Source: Planctomycetota bacterium (GTDB lineage: Bacteria; Planctomycetota; Planctomycetia; Pirellulales; Lacipirellulaceae). Taken from it: a DNA stretch of 33,798 nucleotides. The stretch lies in contig JAJRWS010000266.1 in NCBI GenBank assembly GCA_024276705.1, positions 1 through 33,798 on the forward strand, given 5' to 3'. Positions within the stretch are counted from its first letter, which is position 1, and every line of letters begins with the position of its first letter. This document shows, in pieces, positions 1 to 9,039 of the stretch. Made by a program: the position numbers and the translations under genes. Below the pieces are notes generated by a model. That model worked only from the letters and a program-made list of their open reading frames with translations. It made no database searches and was not told the DNA's origin.

Positions 1-9
1 CCTTTTTCA

Positions 10-1674
10 CTAGTGGACCAGCTCGAGGCCGAAGTTCACTCCGTTGACGAAAATGCTTTGGTTGCCACCTTCGAGCAGGCCCATGTCCGGCAAATACCAA
101 CGTACGGTTTGCGAGGCTCGGGTGATATTGTCGATGTAGGTAGCCGTGTAGCCCAGCTTCAGGGCAATCGCGCTGGTCAACTGGTAGCCTGCTTCAGCTC
201 GGAACTCGGCCGTGGGAGCAAAACTGTTTTTTGTCCTGCTGTAAGCAAACGCGGTTGGCTGGGCGCTGGCCAGGCTGTTCAATCCGCCGGGGATCAGGTC
301 TTCGCCAATCGCCCCATCTTGTTTCTGGTTCTGGATATTGTAGCCGAACATGAAGCGGCCATCGAGATTCATGAACCAGCGACTGTGGAGTTGCTTGCTC
401 CACATCGCCCGGAGCTGAGGGCCGACAATCTGATTGTAGGCACGTGTATTGGCATAAGTACGCCCCAGGATATCGCCCTTGCCTTCAAAGTAGAACGTGT
501 CTCGGAGCGAGAGGAAGCGAACGCCATAGGCGACACTGAAACGGTTGCTTTGTCCTTTCACGGGCAAGTGGCTGTTGTCCAGTTCGTAAGTCTTCATGAT
601 TTCCACGCCCTGACTCTCGGTGACATTTTTGATGTACACATTGTCGAAGCGGATGTTGAACAGGTGCAGGTCGTCGTAATCGATGCCGTTGCCAACAACG
701 ACTTCATTTCCATCGGCGTCCACGGCTACGACAAAGAAGAACCCCGGGAGCGTATCGCCATCCAGATCGTCGGCGATACCATCGGCTCCCGTATTCACTG
801 TGCCATCCGCGATTTGAAGTTGAACTCGAGTGTTGCCATTGATGTCGGTGGTGATGGTTTGAGCGACTCCCGTGACGAGCAGCCTGCGACCCGGTCCGCC
901 GATTGTGGGGGCTGCCTGTTCGGATTCTCCCGGGTCCGGCGTGGTCCAGTAGTCACGGAAACCGAGCAAGTAGCCTTCTGGGGTTTCAAAATTGACATGC
1001 ACACTACCGAAACCATTGCGGCTGGTGGACAGGTTGGCGCTGCCGGCCAGGAAATTGGTCTGCCCATCGGGCGTGAGATACGATATCCCGCCAGGCGAAA
1101 TATCTGGATCCCAGTTGATATTGAGCGGGTTCAGAAACTGACTATTCAAAGGAAGCGTGTTAGGCAGGATGATTTCCTGGAATCCGTAAATGGCCGAAGT
1201 GGTTACTTTGGGGCCGTCCAGGACACCGACCAGCCACCCGTGCTGGCCATTGAAGTGGCCGAATTCGTACCGACTGCCGCCGCCAAAGTCGGCATCCGGC
1301 TGGGCGTCCTGAATGCCATTGATAATACTGTAGTTAGGAGGCGGAGTGCCTTCGGAGAACGGACTGACACCAGACGGATTGCTGGTTCCAAAAATAACTT
1401 CCGAGGGAACCACCAGGCCCTTCTTGCCGATCGTAACCGTTTCGCCCGAGGCGTACCAACTGAGCTTGTCGTAGTTGACGAAATAACCACAACTTTTCTG
1501 CAGCGGCCGGCAGTTGAAATCAAAATCAACCGGGGAGAACCACCGGGTGTCGTAGTCGCAGCAGTCATCACAGAAAGCATCCTCGGCCCGAGCTGAGGAT
1601 GCTAGCATGAAGGCCAGCAGGCAGGCGGCAATCCACTGGGAAGTATGGCGATTTTTATTTGTTCGAGCAACCAT
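10..1674 (-). CDS. BBP7-family outer membrane beta-barrel protein
   Basis: A 554-residue secreted protein, probably an outer-membrane barrel of the planctomycete BBP7 family. Residues 1-30 form a signal peptide (basic start, hydrophobic IAACLLAFMLASS, then SARA before the likely cleavage site). A Cys-rich patch CDDCCD follows at about 35-40. The middle (about 290-320) has an acidic DLDGDTLPG / DADGNE stretch that could bind calcium. The C-terminal half alternates polar and hydrophobic residues and carries the features I associate with BBP7: FAPTAEFRAEAGYQL, IALKLGYTATYIDNITRA and a closing FVNGVNFGLELVH. The family is known mainly from Planctomycetes; its function is unknown. It is transcribed alone, leftward, from a 5' region with a short hairpin and a 14-bp palindrome. 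I am confident of the family, not of any role. Confidence 0.85.
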   Translation of the reverse strand: MVARTNKNRHTSQWIAACLLAFMLASSARAEDAFCDDCCDYDTRWFSPVDFDFNCRPLQKSCGYFVNYDKLSWYASGETVTIGKKGLVVPSEVIFGTSNPSGVSPFSEGTPPPNYSIINGIQDAQPDADFGGGSRYEFGHFNGQHGWLVGVLDGPKVTTSAIYGFQEIILPNTLPLNSQFLNPLNINWDPDISPGGISYLTPDGQTNFLAGSANLSTSRNGFGSVHVNFETPEGYLLGFRDYWTTPDPGESEQAAPTIGGPGRRLLVTGVAQTITTDINGNTRVQLQIADGTVNTGADGIADDLDGDTLPGFFFVVAVDADGNEVVVGNGIDYDDLHLFNIRFDNVYIKNVTESQGVEIMKTYELDNSHLPVKGQSNRFSVAYGVRFLSLRDTFYFEGKGDILGRTYANTRAYNQIVGPQLRAMWSKQLHSRWFMNLDGRFMFGYNIQNQKQDGAIGEDLIPGGLNSLASAQPTAFAYSRTKNSFAPTAEFRAEAGYQLTSAIALKLGYTATYIDNITRASQTVRWYLPDMGLLEGGNQSIFVNGVNFGLELVH

Positions 1675-1692
1675 CGGATACCCTTGTCGATG

Positions 1693-1711
1693 ACACCCGC
1701 CAAGCGGGTGT
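1693..1711. repeat. Short hairpin in the 5' region of the BBP7 gene
   Basis: ACACCCGC (1693-1700) pairs with GCGGGTGT (1704-1711) across a 3-nt loop. It lies 18 bases before the BBP7 start codon and so within the probable leader. Its core resembles the REP-like CCACCCGC/GCGGGTGG hairpins at 27.2-27.4 kb. It could act in the leader mRNA or be a repeat remnant. Confidence 0.5.
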
Positions 1712-1819
1712 GGTGCTGTTGGGCTCGCATTTCCAACATCAGCGAGCGCGGACTGTCTGTGCCGGTAATATCGGCCGGGATGGCCGTAGGAGTTGAGTAA
1801 GATCGGTAAAGACTATGGA

Positions 1820-1833
1820 ATTTACCGGTAAAT
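1820..1833. promoter_or_regulatory. Perfect 14-bp palindrome ATTTACCGGTAAAT
   Basis: A self-complementary 14-mer about 146 bases upstream of the BBP7 start codon, in otherwise unannotated DNA. Its symmetry and AT-rich flanks suit a dimeric regulator's operator, but no regulator is known and no second copy was noticed. It could equally be chance. Confidence 0.25.
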
Positions 1834-1850
1834 CACGGATTGGGTGCTAG

Positions 1851-1992
1851 CAGAGAAAAGCGGAGAGCAGAGAGCAAAGGGTGGAGAGCAAAAGAGGGCG
1901 AGGTCAGTAAGAAAGCGGAGGGCGCAGCAGGGGTGGGGGTTGGTCTAATTTTCGTCCGTAAACCACCAGCTCCGCTGGTGAGTACCCATCAG
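1851..1992. repeat. Purine-rich dispersed repeat tract, copy 1
   Basis: The 20-mer AGCGGAGAGCAGAGAGCAAA occurs exactly at 1859-1878, 2328-2347 and 3862-3881, each followed by variants of GGAGAGCGCAAGAGGGCGGGGTC. This copy continues into GGTCTAATTTTCG (1940-1952) and a CCACCAGC/GCTGGTG hairpin (about 1964-1981). I see no credible gene in 1675-2388: ORFs there have low-complexity translations made by the repeats. Confidence 0.7.
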
Positions 1993-2008
1993 GCTCCGCC
2001 GTTCCGTC

Positions 2009-2205
2009 GTACTCGTGCTCGTACTCGTACTCGACTGGAACCATTGCATTCAACAGAAACATAAGGCCATGGATATTGATGATGAACCGACCTTGCCTTC
2101 CAGTCGGGTTCGAGTACGAGTACCGCTGGGCTGAGTACGAGTACGATATTTATTCTCTAGCCCCTTTTAGGGGTTTTCCTCAAGCCACCGGCTCTGCCGG
2201 TGGTC
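2009..2205. repeat. (GTACTC)n composite palindromic element, copy 1
   Basis: GTACTCGTACTCGACTGGAA near 2020-2040 is mirrored by TTCGAGTACGAGTACCGCT at about 2109-2127 and GAGTACGAGTACGA at about 2133-2146, so the tract can fold back on itself. It is followed by an AGCCCCTTTTAGGGGTTTT hairpin and by CCACCGGC-TCT-GCCGGTGG (2185-2203). The same order of blocks recurs at 27038-27237 and, shortened, at 27238-27363. The short terminal hairpins resemble REP sequences; this is a dispersed non-coding element, not a gene. Confidence 0.75.
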
Positions 2206-2213
2206 GCTGACTC

Positions 2214-2276
2214 TCGGTCCACCAGGCATCCAACCCGATGGACGCACAAGCCGAAAACTTAGACCTGACCCCTTCG
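2214..2276. repeat. 63-bp direct repeat, copy 1
   Basis: Identical base for base to 3920-3982. It ends CCGAAAACTTAGACCTGACC followed by CCTTCG. Its reverse complement, AAGGGGTCAGGTCTAAG, resembles ends of REP sequences associated with RAYT (Y1) transposases; this likeness is from memory. In copy 2 the element is completed by an upstream GGTCTAATTTTCGG, which pairs with CCGAAAACTTAGACC; here that left arm is missing. Confidence 0.75.
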
Positions 2277-2388
2277 CCCAGGTAGCCCCTACACGCCCCG
2301 CAAGAGAGTGGGCAGTGGGCAGTAAAAAGCGGAGAGCAGAGAGCAAAAAGCGTAGAGCGCAAGAGGGCGAGGTCTGCCCTTCATGCCT

Positions 2389-2588
2389 CTATCGGGATCG
2401 GGACTCGGGATCGCCATCGCTATCGAATTCCGTGAATGCGTAAGGAGCGAAATTCTCCTTGACCGAGTAGCTTCTGCCTCCCAGGCGACTGAGCATGGCG
2501 ACAATACGGTCCGATTCTATTTTTCGTCGTCGACTTTCTGCTTTATCGAGAGGCGGTAAACATCCAGTTTTTCGTGTCTCAGACCCAC
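2389..2588 (-). pseudogene. Internally deleted four-helix-bundle (TIGR02436-type) gene, copy A
   Basis: Read leftward from 2588, a GTG start gives VGLRHEKLDVYRLSI, the N-terminus I recognise from planctomycete four helix bundle proteins (23S rRNA intervening-sequence/Avd-like). The frame then reaches a stop. After a frameshift the family C-terminus resumes as ESDRIVAMLSRLGGRSYSV, ending in an acidic Asp/Ser tail at 2389. The central helices are missing, so about 60 residues remain of a usual 120-140. The inverted copy at 4052-4252 has the same structure and the same deletion. The 3' end consists of TCGGGATCGGGACTCGG-type repeats. Not functional as a protein. Confidence 0.75.
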
Positions 2589-2854
2589 GTTATTTCGATA
2601 ACGATCCTGATAGTTTTGATGGTGCTAGTAAAAAACCTCGGCCCATAGGGCTGACTCAATCCCAGCCAGTGCCGTGAGGCACCGGTTTTTTGCCTGCCAT
2701 TTCTCTCCACGCTTCGTTTTTCTCTTGCAATTTGTTTCTGCTGCCAGGCAGGGGTATACTTGCAGAGCGCTGCCCAGGACGCCTGGGGAACGAATGAGTG
2801 GATCCCGGCCCTCCCAATCCCCAGTCCTCACCCCCCAGCCCTGGTAGAATTCGC

Positions 2855-3817
2855 ATGAAACAGACCGCACTTTGGCTCTTGACGGTATTGGCCGCCCTCG
2901 GTGGGCTTGTTTTGCCCACTTGGGCCGCGCCGCCAGTGACACTCGAAAGGGAACCGGCCTCAAGGGAGACTGTCAGCAACGAAACAACTGGCAGGCAGGC
3001 TCCCATGGGGGAGAAGTGGGTTCGGATCCAGCATGACAAACAGGGGGAACCGCTGGCGATGCAAACGGCCATTGTTCGTTACGTTCCCCGCGAGGTGGTC
3101 GAGGATCCCAGCAAAGATCCTTTGACGGTCGACCTGGTAGGGGCGGTTCATATTGGCGATCGGGCCTATTATCGAGAACTGAATCGACGCTTTCGGCAAT
3201 ACGATGCGTTGCTCTACGAATTGGTAGCTCCGGAAGGCACCTACGTGCCTCGAGGCCATGGCACCTCCAACTCCAATCCACTTGGAGCGATGCAGAATGC
3301 CATGAAAAATATGCTGGAAGTGGAGCACCAGTTAGAGCAGGTCGACTACACCCGGCCTAATTTTGTCCATGCCGATTTGTCGCCACAAGAATTCATGCAG
3401 TCGATGAAACGACGCGATGAAAGTTTCATGAAGATGTACTTTCGGATGCTGGGTCAGGCGCTTGCCCAGCAAAGCCAGCAATCGGTTCAGGGGGAATCGG
3501 CCGATCTGGACTTTTTTTCAGCCTTGTTTGCAAAGGATAGGGCTCGGCAATTGAAAATTGCCATGGCAAAACAGTTTGGCTCGATGGAAGCCTTCCTGGC
3601 AGGCATGTCTGGACCGGAAGGGTCGACCTTGATTACCGAGCGTAACAAGCGTGCTTTACAGGTACTGAGGCAGCAAATGGATGCTGGCAAACGCAAGCTG
3701 GCCATTTTCTACGGCGCTGGTCACTTGACTGACATGCAGCAGCAATTGATGGAACAATTTGATTTTGTGCCAGTAAAGACCACCTGGATTGATGCCTGGG
3801 ACTTAAGGGAGCAGTAA
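2855..3817 (+). CDS. Secreted TraB/GumN-like (PrgY/Tiki superfamily) protein
   Basis: A 320-residue protein with a signal peptide (MKQTALWLLTVLAALGGLVL, then LPTWAAP). The mature part has features of the TraB/GumN superfamily, whose members are putative metal-dependent proteases related to Tiki: a first histidine motif VDLVGAVHIGDRAYY, the acidic YDALLYELV, an ITERN motif, and a second histidine motif FYGAGHLTDM near the C-terminus. I chose ATG 2855 because it begins the signal peptide; an in-frame ATG at 2798 would add 19 residues of repeat-derived sequence. It stands alone between two repeat tracts, and the stop codon runs straight into the purine-rich repeat. The substrate is unknown. Confidence 0.75.
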   Translation: MKQTALWLLTVLAALGGLVLPTWAAPPVTLEREPASRETVSNETTGRQAPMGEKWVRIQHDKQGEPLAMQTAIVRYVPREVVEDPSKDPLTVDLVGAVHIGDRAYYRELNRRFRQYDALLYELVAPEGTYVPRGHGTSNSNPLGAMQNAMKNMLEVEHQLEQVDYTRPNFVHADLSPQEFMQSMKRRDESFMKMYFRMLGQALAQQSQQSVQGESADLDFFSALFAKDRARQLKIAMAKQFGSMEAFLAGMSGPEGSTLITERNKRALQVLRQQMDAGKRKLAIFYGAGHLTDMQQQLMEQFDFVPVKTTWIDAWDLREQ

Positions 3818-3908
3818 GAAAGTGGAGAGCGCAAGAGGGCGGGGTCGTTAAGAAAGCGGAAAGCGGAGAGCAGAGAGCAAAAAGCGGAGAGCGCAAGAGG
3901 GCGGGGTC
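3818..3908. repeat. Purine-rich dispersed repeat tract, copies 2-3
   Basis: Directly after the TraB-like stop codon, GGAGAGCGCAAGAGGGCGGGGTC occurs twice in slightly different forms around the exact 20-mer AGCGGAGAGCAGAGAGCAAA (3862-3881). The same block in reverse orientation lies downstream of trmB (about 6147-6230). No ORF here is credible. Confidence 0.7.
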
Positions 3909-3984
3909 TGGTCTAATTTTCGGTCCACCAGGCATCCAACCCGATGGACGCACAAGCCGAAAACTTAGACCTGACCCCTTCGTC
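3909..3984. repeat. REP-like palindromic element containing the 63-bp repeat, copy 2
   Basis: GGTCTAATTTTCGG at 3910-3923 pairs with CCGAAAACTTAGACC at about 3957-3971, one base unpaired, making a long hairpin whose loop contains the GGCATCCAACCCGATGG block. Positions 3920-3982 are identical to 2214-2276. This looks like the complete form of the element; the 2.2-kb copy lacks the left arm. Confidence 0.7.
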
Positions 3985-4051
3985 GAGGCGGGATCGGGGC
4001 CGCTATCGGGATCGGGATCGCTATCGGGATCGGGATCGGGATCGAAATAAC

Positions 4052-4252
4052 ATGGGTCTGAGACACGAAAAACTGGATGTTTACCGCCTCTCGATAAAGA
4101 AGTAAAGTCAACAACGAAAAACGGAATTGGACCGTGTTGTCGCTATGCTCAGTCGCTTAGGCGGCAGAGGCTACTCGGTCAAAGAAGATTCCGCTCCTTG
4201 TGCATTCGCGGAATTCGATAGCGATAGCGATCCCGAGTCCCGATCCCGATGA
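4052..4252 (+). pseudogene. Internally deleted four-helix-bundle gene, copy B
   Basis: ATG 4052 gives MGLRHEKLDVYRLSIKK and then TAA. The family C-terminus continues in another frame as KTELDRVVAMLSRLGGRGYS, followed by VKEDSAP and a tail of Asp/Ser/Pro/Arg. The first 46 bases after the start codon are identical to the inverted copy at 2389-2588, and both copies lack the same middle. The gene is flanked by simple repeats that are each other's reverse complement: GGATCGGGATCGCTATCGGG-type repeats at about 3990-4044 and CGATAGCGATCCCGAGTCCC at about 4225-4250. The remnant therefore sits in a long potential stem, as in 23S rRNA intervening sequences. Confidence 0.75.
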
Positions 4253-4508
4253 GCAAAAAAATGGTGCCTATGGCACGATCCAGGTAGCCCCTACATACAG
4301 AGCCAAGGTCAGGAGAACGGGGCCTGAAATTTCGGCTTCCTGCCAATTTTTCGGGTTCACCCCATTGCTGGCGGGCGGTATACTGCGAGGTTTCGGTGTT
4401 TAGGGCTCCAATAGCAGCGGGCGTTCCCTTTCGCCTGGCCACGTTGTCCAAACCGTAAACCGCCAAAACAAACTGTCGACCGTAGCCAAGAATACCAGGA
4501 GAATTCCC

Positions 4509-4607
4509 ATGGCAAAGCCAGGCCGCAAAGTCAAGAAAGCCAATCACGGCAAACGCCCCGCATGCAGCCGCCCGCGCAAGCAGCGCAGGCAGCGTGTTAA
4601 GACATAG
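4509..4607 (+). CDS. Small basic protein (32 aa), possibly ribosome-associated
   Basis: A 32-residue ORF, MAKPGRKVKKANHGKRPAC followed by an Arg/Lys/Gln-rich tail ending RVKT. A strong ribosome-binding site, AGGAG at 4497-4501, lies 7 bases before the ATG, which makes this much more than a chance ORF. Fourteen residues are Lys or Arg. Very small basic proteins of this kind are usually ribosomal or nucleic-acid binding, and I have a weak memory of similar KVKKANHG peptides in other planctomycetes. The 250 bases upstream hold no other gene and should contain its promoter. The function is inferred from composition only. Confidence 0.6.
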   Translation: MAKPGRKVKKANHGKRPACSRPRKQRRQRVKT

Positions 4608-4882
4608 TGTCAGTAGTTCCAAAAATGGCCGATGAAGCCGACCCGAGTCGCGTGCTAGCTGCTAAAGGCGTTGGTTTTCGGGCGGCTTATCGCCTTGCTT
4701 CACGTAGGGTTAAGCGGCAATTTGGAAGTACTGAATGTAGAGTATTCTCTTCGCTCAACCCCATGCAACGCTGGACGGATGTGCCGCCCGAGCAGTACGT
4801 GACATGCGGGAAAGATGTTGGCCGGATCGGCTCCATCCGCCGAACTTAGAACTACCCAACTTCCTTCGCCGAAAGGTATTCC

Positions 4883-5395
4883 GTGGCAGTCAAAGACCTG
4901 ATCTGCGATCCGGCTCAGCTTGATTTCGAGCATATCGTGGCGGATTTGGACGAGATCCGACGATACAATCCCCAACGTTACGAAATGGAGCAGATCACGG
5001 CGATCGTCGTGGATGATTTCGAGGCGGGTATCTGCATTGGCTACAAGGATCTTACCGACCAGGAATTCTGGGTGCGAGGCCACTTGCCCGGTATGCCGCT
5101 GATGCCCGGAGTGATCATGTGTGAGATTGCTGCCCAGCTCTGCTCCTTCCATGCCCATAAGCATGACTTGCTGGGCGAAGGGATCGTCGGGTTTGGTGGA
5201 CTGGATGATGTCCGATTCCGTGGCGTGGTCCGGCCTGGTGACCGGTTGGTGATTGCTTGCAAGAAACTCAAGGTTCGTCGTAGCCGGATGATCACCTGTC
5301 TGTTTCAAGCATTTGTCGGCACGACATTGGTCTGCGAAGGCCATCTCCGTGGCATTCTGCTCCCCAAATCGGCCCTGTCTGCAATCTCTGACTGA
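4883..5395 (+). CDS. FabA/FabZ-like 3-hydroxyacyl-ACP dehydratase (hotdog fold)
   Basis: A 170-residue protein starting at GTG. The FabZ signature is clear at residues 62-85: FWVRGHLPGMPLMPGVIMCE followed by IAAQL, with the catalytic His67 and Glu81 in their expected places. Family enzymes dehydrate 3-hydroxyacyl-ACP to trans-2-enoyl-ACP in fatty-acid elongation. The protein is somewhat longer than typical FabZ (about 140-150 aa), with an N-terminal extension of about 35 residues. Its TGA is followed at once by the trmB reading frame, so the two are probably co-transcribed. It could be the housekeeping FabZ or a paralogue serving another acyl pathway; the sequence does not decide. Confidence 0.85.
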   Translation: MAVKDLICDPAQLDFEHIVADLDEIRRYNPQRYEMEQITAIVVDDFEAGICIGYKDLTDQEFWVRGHLPGMPLMPGVIMCEIAAQLCSFHAHKHDLLGEGIVGFGGLDDVRFRGVVRPGDRLVIACKKLKVRRSRMITCLFQAFVGTTLVCEGHLRGILLPKSALSAISD

Positions 5396-5449
5396 GTGCA
5401 AGAGGGAGTCTTTGGTACTTCTGCAATCCGAATTCCGCATTTCTTTCCC

Positions 5450-6091
5450 ATGGGCCGACGTGCACTGCGAAAAATTGATCCGACGCTCGACTTGTCGGGC
5501 CATTTCTGTGAACTCGGCCAGTTCACTCCGTCTTGGGGCGCCCAGGACCTCTTTGGCCGGAACGCACCTCTGGAGGTTGAAGTCGGTTCGGGAAAAGGAC
5601 TCTTTCTGGAGACAGCTTCGCTAGCGTTGCCCCAGCACGATTTTCTGGGGATTGAAGTCTCCCATAAATATGCCCGCTTCACTGCCGCCCGGCTGGCCCG
5701 TCGTAGTTTGCCCAACGCTCGAATTGTGCATGGCGATGGCTTGAGGCTCTTTCGTGAGATCTTACCCGATCGTGGAGTTGCCGCGGTCCATGTCTATTTT
5801 CCCGATCCCTGGTGGAAAAAGAGGCACCGTAAACGACGCCTGCTCAGCGAGCCGTTTCTGGAAGATGTGGTACGTGTTCTCGTGCCGCATGGCCGTCTCC
5901 ATTTTTGGACCGATGTGAAAGAGTACTTTGAAACCACACTCGATCTGATTGCCCGGAAGATCCCATTAGAGGGGCCATTCCAGGTGCCCGAGCAATCTGC
6001 CGAGCACACACTAGATTACCGCACGCACTTCGAGCGCCGGACCCGGTTGCACGCAGACCCCGTCTACCGGTCAGAGTTTGTCAAGCTGTAG
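5450..6091 (+). CDS. trmB: tRNA (guanine-N7-)-methyltransferase TrmB
   Basis: A 213-residue SAM-dependent enzyme that makes m7G46 in the variable loop of tRNAs. Visible signatures: the SAM loop LEVEVGSGKGLFLE (residues 41-54), IEVSHKYA (69-75), and the TrmB hallmark YFPDPWWKKRHRKRRLL (116-132) that binds tRNA and the target base. The C-terminus (YRTHFERRTR) is also typical. The frame is open from GTG 5396, right after the fabZ-like stop, which would add 18 residues; ATG 5450 fits the usual family N-terminus better. It is probably expressed with the dehydratase gene. Confidence 0.92.
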   Translation: MGRRALRKIDPTLDLSGHFCELGQFTPSWGAQDLFGRNAPLEVEVGSGKGLFLETASLALPQHDFLGIEVSHKYARFTAARLARRSLPNARIVHGDGLRLFREILPDRGVAAVHVYFPDPWWKKRHRKRRLLSEPFLEDVVRVLVPHGRLHFWTDVKEYFETTLDLIARKIPLEGPFQVPEQSAEHTLDYRTHFERRTRLHADPVYRSEFVKL

Positions 6092-6146
6092 TGGCGAGGG
6101 GTCGGGAACCATGTGAGTAGGGACTACCCGGTATGAAGGGGGCCAG

Positions 6147-6230
6147 ACCCCGCCCTCTTGCATTCGTCGTCTTTTTGCTCCTCCGCTCTCCTTTCTTTCA
6201 CTGCCCCCTGCCTACTGCCCCCTGCCTGCT
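6147..6230. repeat. Dispersed repeat, inverted orientation, between trmB and the ArsM-like gene
   Basis: CCAGACCCCGCCCTCTTGC at about 6147-6165 is the reverse complement of the GCAAGAGGGCGGGGTCTGG block at 3.9 kb. It is followed by pyrimidine-rich CTCCGCTCTCC and two copies of CTGCCCCCTGCC. It lies between two convergent genes and I see no terminator-like stem with a T run. Confidence 0.6.
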
Positions 6231-6233
6231 CAC

Positions 6234-7469
6234 CTAGCAGCATCCGTCTGTGCCACAGCAGTTGTCCCCTGGCAACTGGGTGGTGTGGTAGCCAACACCT
6301 TTCGTTTCGCGCGGGTCACGCAGCAGGTTGCGGCGGCAGTCGAAATCAGCAGCCTGCTCCTTGGGCACGGCTTCTCGGGGGGGTACCGACGTGATGTGCG
6401 ATGCATACGGGTCGCGGCCGTAGATTTCATACGTTTTGCCACATACGGCTGTCCGTTCGCCCCGCACAAGCGTATGGCCGTCGTCGTCAAGAACTTGCTT
6501 CCAAGGACCTTGATAGATGACTGCCTGCTTCTGATCGAGACAAGGGCCTTCCTTGCCTTTGTAGGCACGCACCGTAATACTGCGAAATTCGATTCCTTCG
6601 ACGGTAGCCCAGGCTGCCTCTTGCCGGGCAACAATTTCCACGCCATAGAATCCCGCGTTTGTAAAGGCTTCGAGGAAATCAGGTTCTACGAATGCGCCAC
6701 TGATGCATCCACTCCATAATTGTGGGTCATCCTGGAGATGCTGGGGCACGGGCTCATCGCATACGATGTCGCTAATGACGGCCCTTCCTCCACGCTTCAG
6801 AACCCGGTGTAGTTCGCGAAACAACTTTTGGCGGTCGTCCGGTCCGACCAGATTCAGCACGCAGTTGGAAACCACCACGTCGATCGAGTCGTCGGGTATC
6901 ATGGGAGACGTTTCACGGAGCCCTTCGGCATGGGCTTCAGCTCGCAGCCAATCGCTGCTGGAAGTGACCGGATTTTGAGCCAGGTAGGCCTCGAACGCCT
7001 CCAGGTCCAGAGCCAGATCCTGGATGCTTCCTTTACGGAATTCCGTGTTCTGGTAACCAAACCGTTCGGCCATGGGTTGCTGGTATTTGCGGGCCAGAGC
7101 CAGCATCTGGTCGTTGCGGTCGACACCCATGACATGGCCTTCAGACCCCACGATCTGCGCCGCGATGTAACAAATCTTGCCTCCTCCACTACCCAGGTCA
7201 AGTACGTGTTCACCAGGAAACACATGTTTTGAAGGATCGCCGCAGCCGTAGTCACGTTGGATGATTTCCTCCGGGATGGCCGCCAGATATTCCGGGTTGT
7301 AGTCGACCGGGCAGCATAAGGCCGGTTCGGCTTCCTGGGCTGCCGTTTCGTACCGTCTGCGGACGGCCTGCTCGACATCCAGGGGTGACTGGGTCTGATG
7401 CTCCAGATCGGTTTCGTGCCGATGGTTGCCGTTCTCGGATTTGAACGTCTGGGAAGATAAATCAATCAT
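6234..7469 (-). CDS. arsM: ArsM-like arsenite S-adenosylmethionine methyltransferase
   Basis: A 411-residue class I methyltransferase. The SAM site is HVLDLGSGGGKICYIAA (88-104). The three cysteines that bind As(III) in characterised ArsM/AS3MT enzymes have counterparts: Cys76 in RDYGCGDPS, Cys203 in VVSNCVLNL and Cys255 in WSGCISGAF. Substrate is therefore probably trivalent arsenic, methylated for volatilisation or detoxification. A C-terminal extension of about 110 residues ends in CCGTDGCC (404-411), a likely metal or metalloid site. I start at ATG 7469 (MIDLSSQ); the frame is open to 7559, but that extension is not family-like. No arsR or arsenic transporter is adjacent. A related methyltransferase with another substrate is possible. 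Confidence 0.75.
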   Translation of the reverse strand: MIDLSSQTFKSENGNHRHETDLEHQTQSPLDVEQAVRRRYETAAQEAEPALCCPVDYNPEYLAAIPEEIIQRDYGCGDPSKHVFPGEHVLDLGSGGGKICYIAAQIVGSEGHVMGVDRNDQMLALARKYQQPMAERFGYQNTEFRKGSIQDLALDLEAFEAYLAQNPVTSSSDWLRAEAHAEGLRETSPMIPDDSIDVVVSNCVLNLVGPDDRQKLFRELHRVLKRGGRAVISDIVCDEPVPQHLQDDPQLWSGCISGAFVEPDFLEAFTNAGFYGVEIVARQEAAWATVEGIEFRSITVRAYKGKEGPCLDQKQAVIYQGPWKQVLDDDGHTLVRGERTAVCGKTYEIYGRDPYASHITSVPPREAVPKEQAADFDCRRNLLRDPRETKGVGYHTTQLPGDNCCGTDGCC

Positions 7470-7686
7470 TTCGTGGGACACGCCGGGTTGCCTCCGTGGG
7501 GATCCATTCGAAGAAAATTCAGTCGACCTGCAATTCGGGTGCGCAGGGTGCCTGGTCAATCTACGGATTCTAATCCTTCCGGGCCAGTAAGTCTGTGTGC
7601 CTTTTCACATCCTTGCTTGCAGGGGCGACTTTCTTGGCGGGGTGGCGCCGATTGGGTCGACAGGCACGCCACAAAGCTTAGAATGA

Positions 7687-9030
<1,344 letters not shown>

Positions 9031-9039
9031 ACGCGTAAC

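Noticed and set aside
13-1596. Long plus-strand open frame (527 codons) antisense to the BBP7 gene
   Set aside because: Its translation has no signal, domain or sensible composition, while the minus strand gives a signal peptide and family motifs.
2009-2276. CRISPR array
   Set aside because: Repeats here are adjacent or palindromic blocks of differing length without regularly spaced unique spacers, and no cas gene is present.
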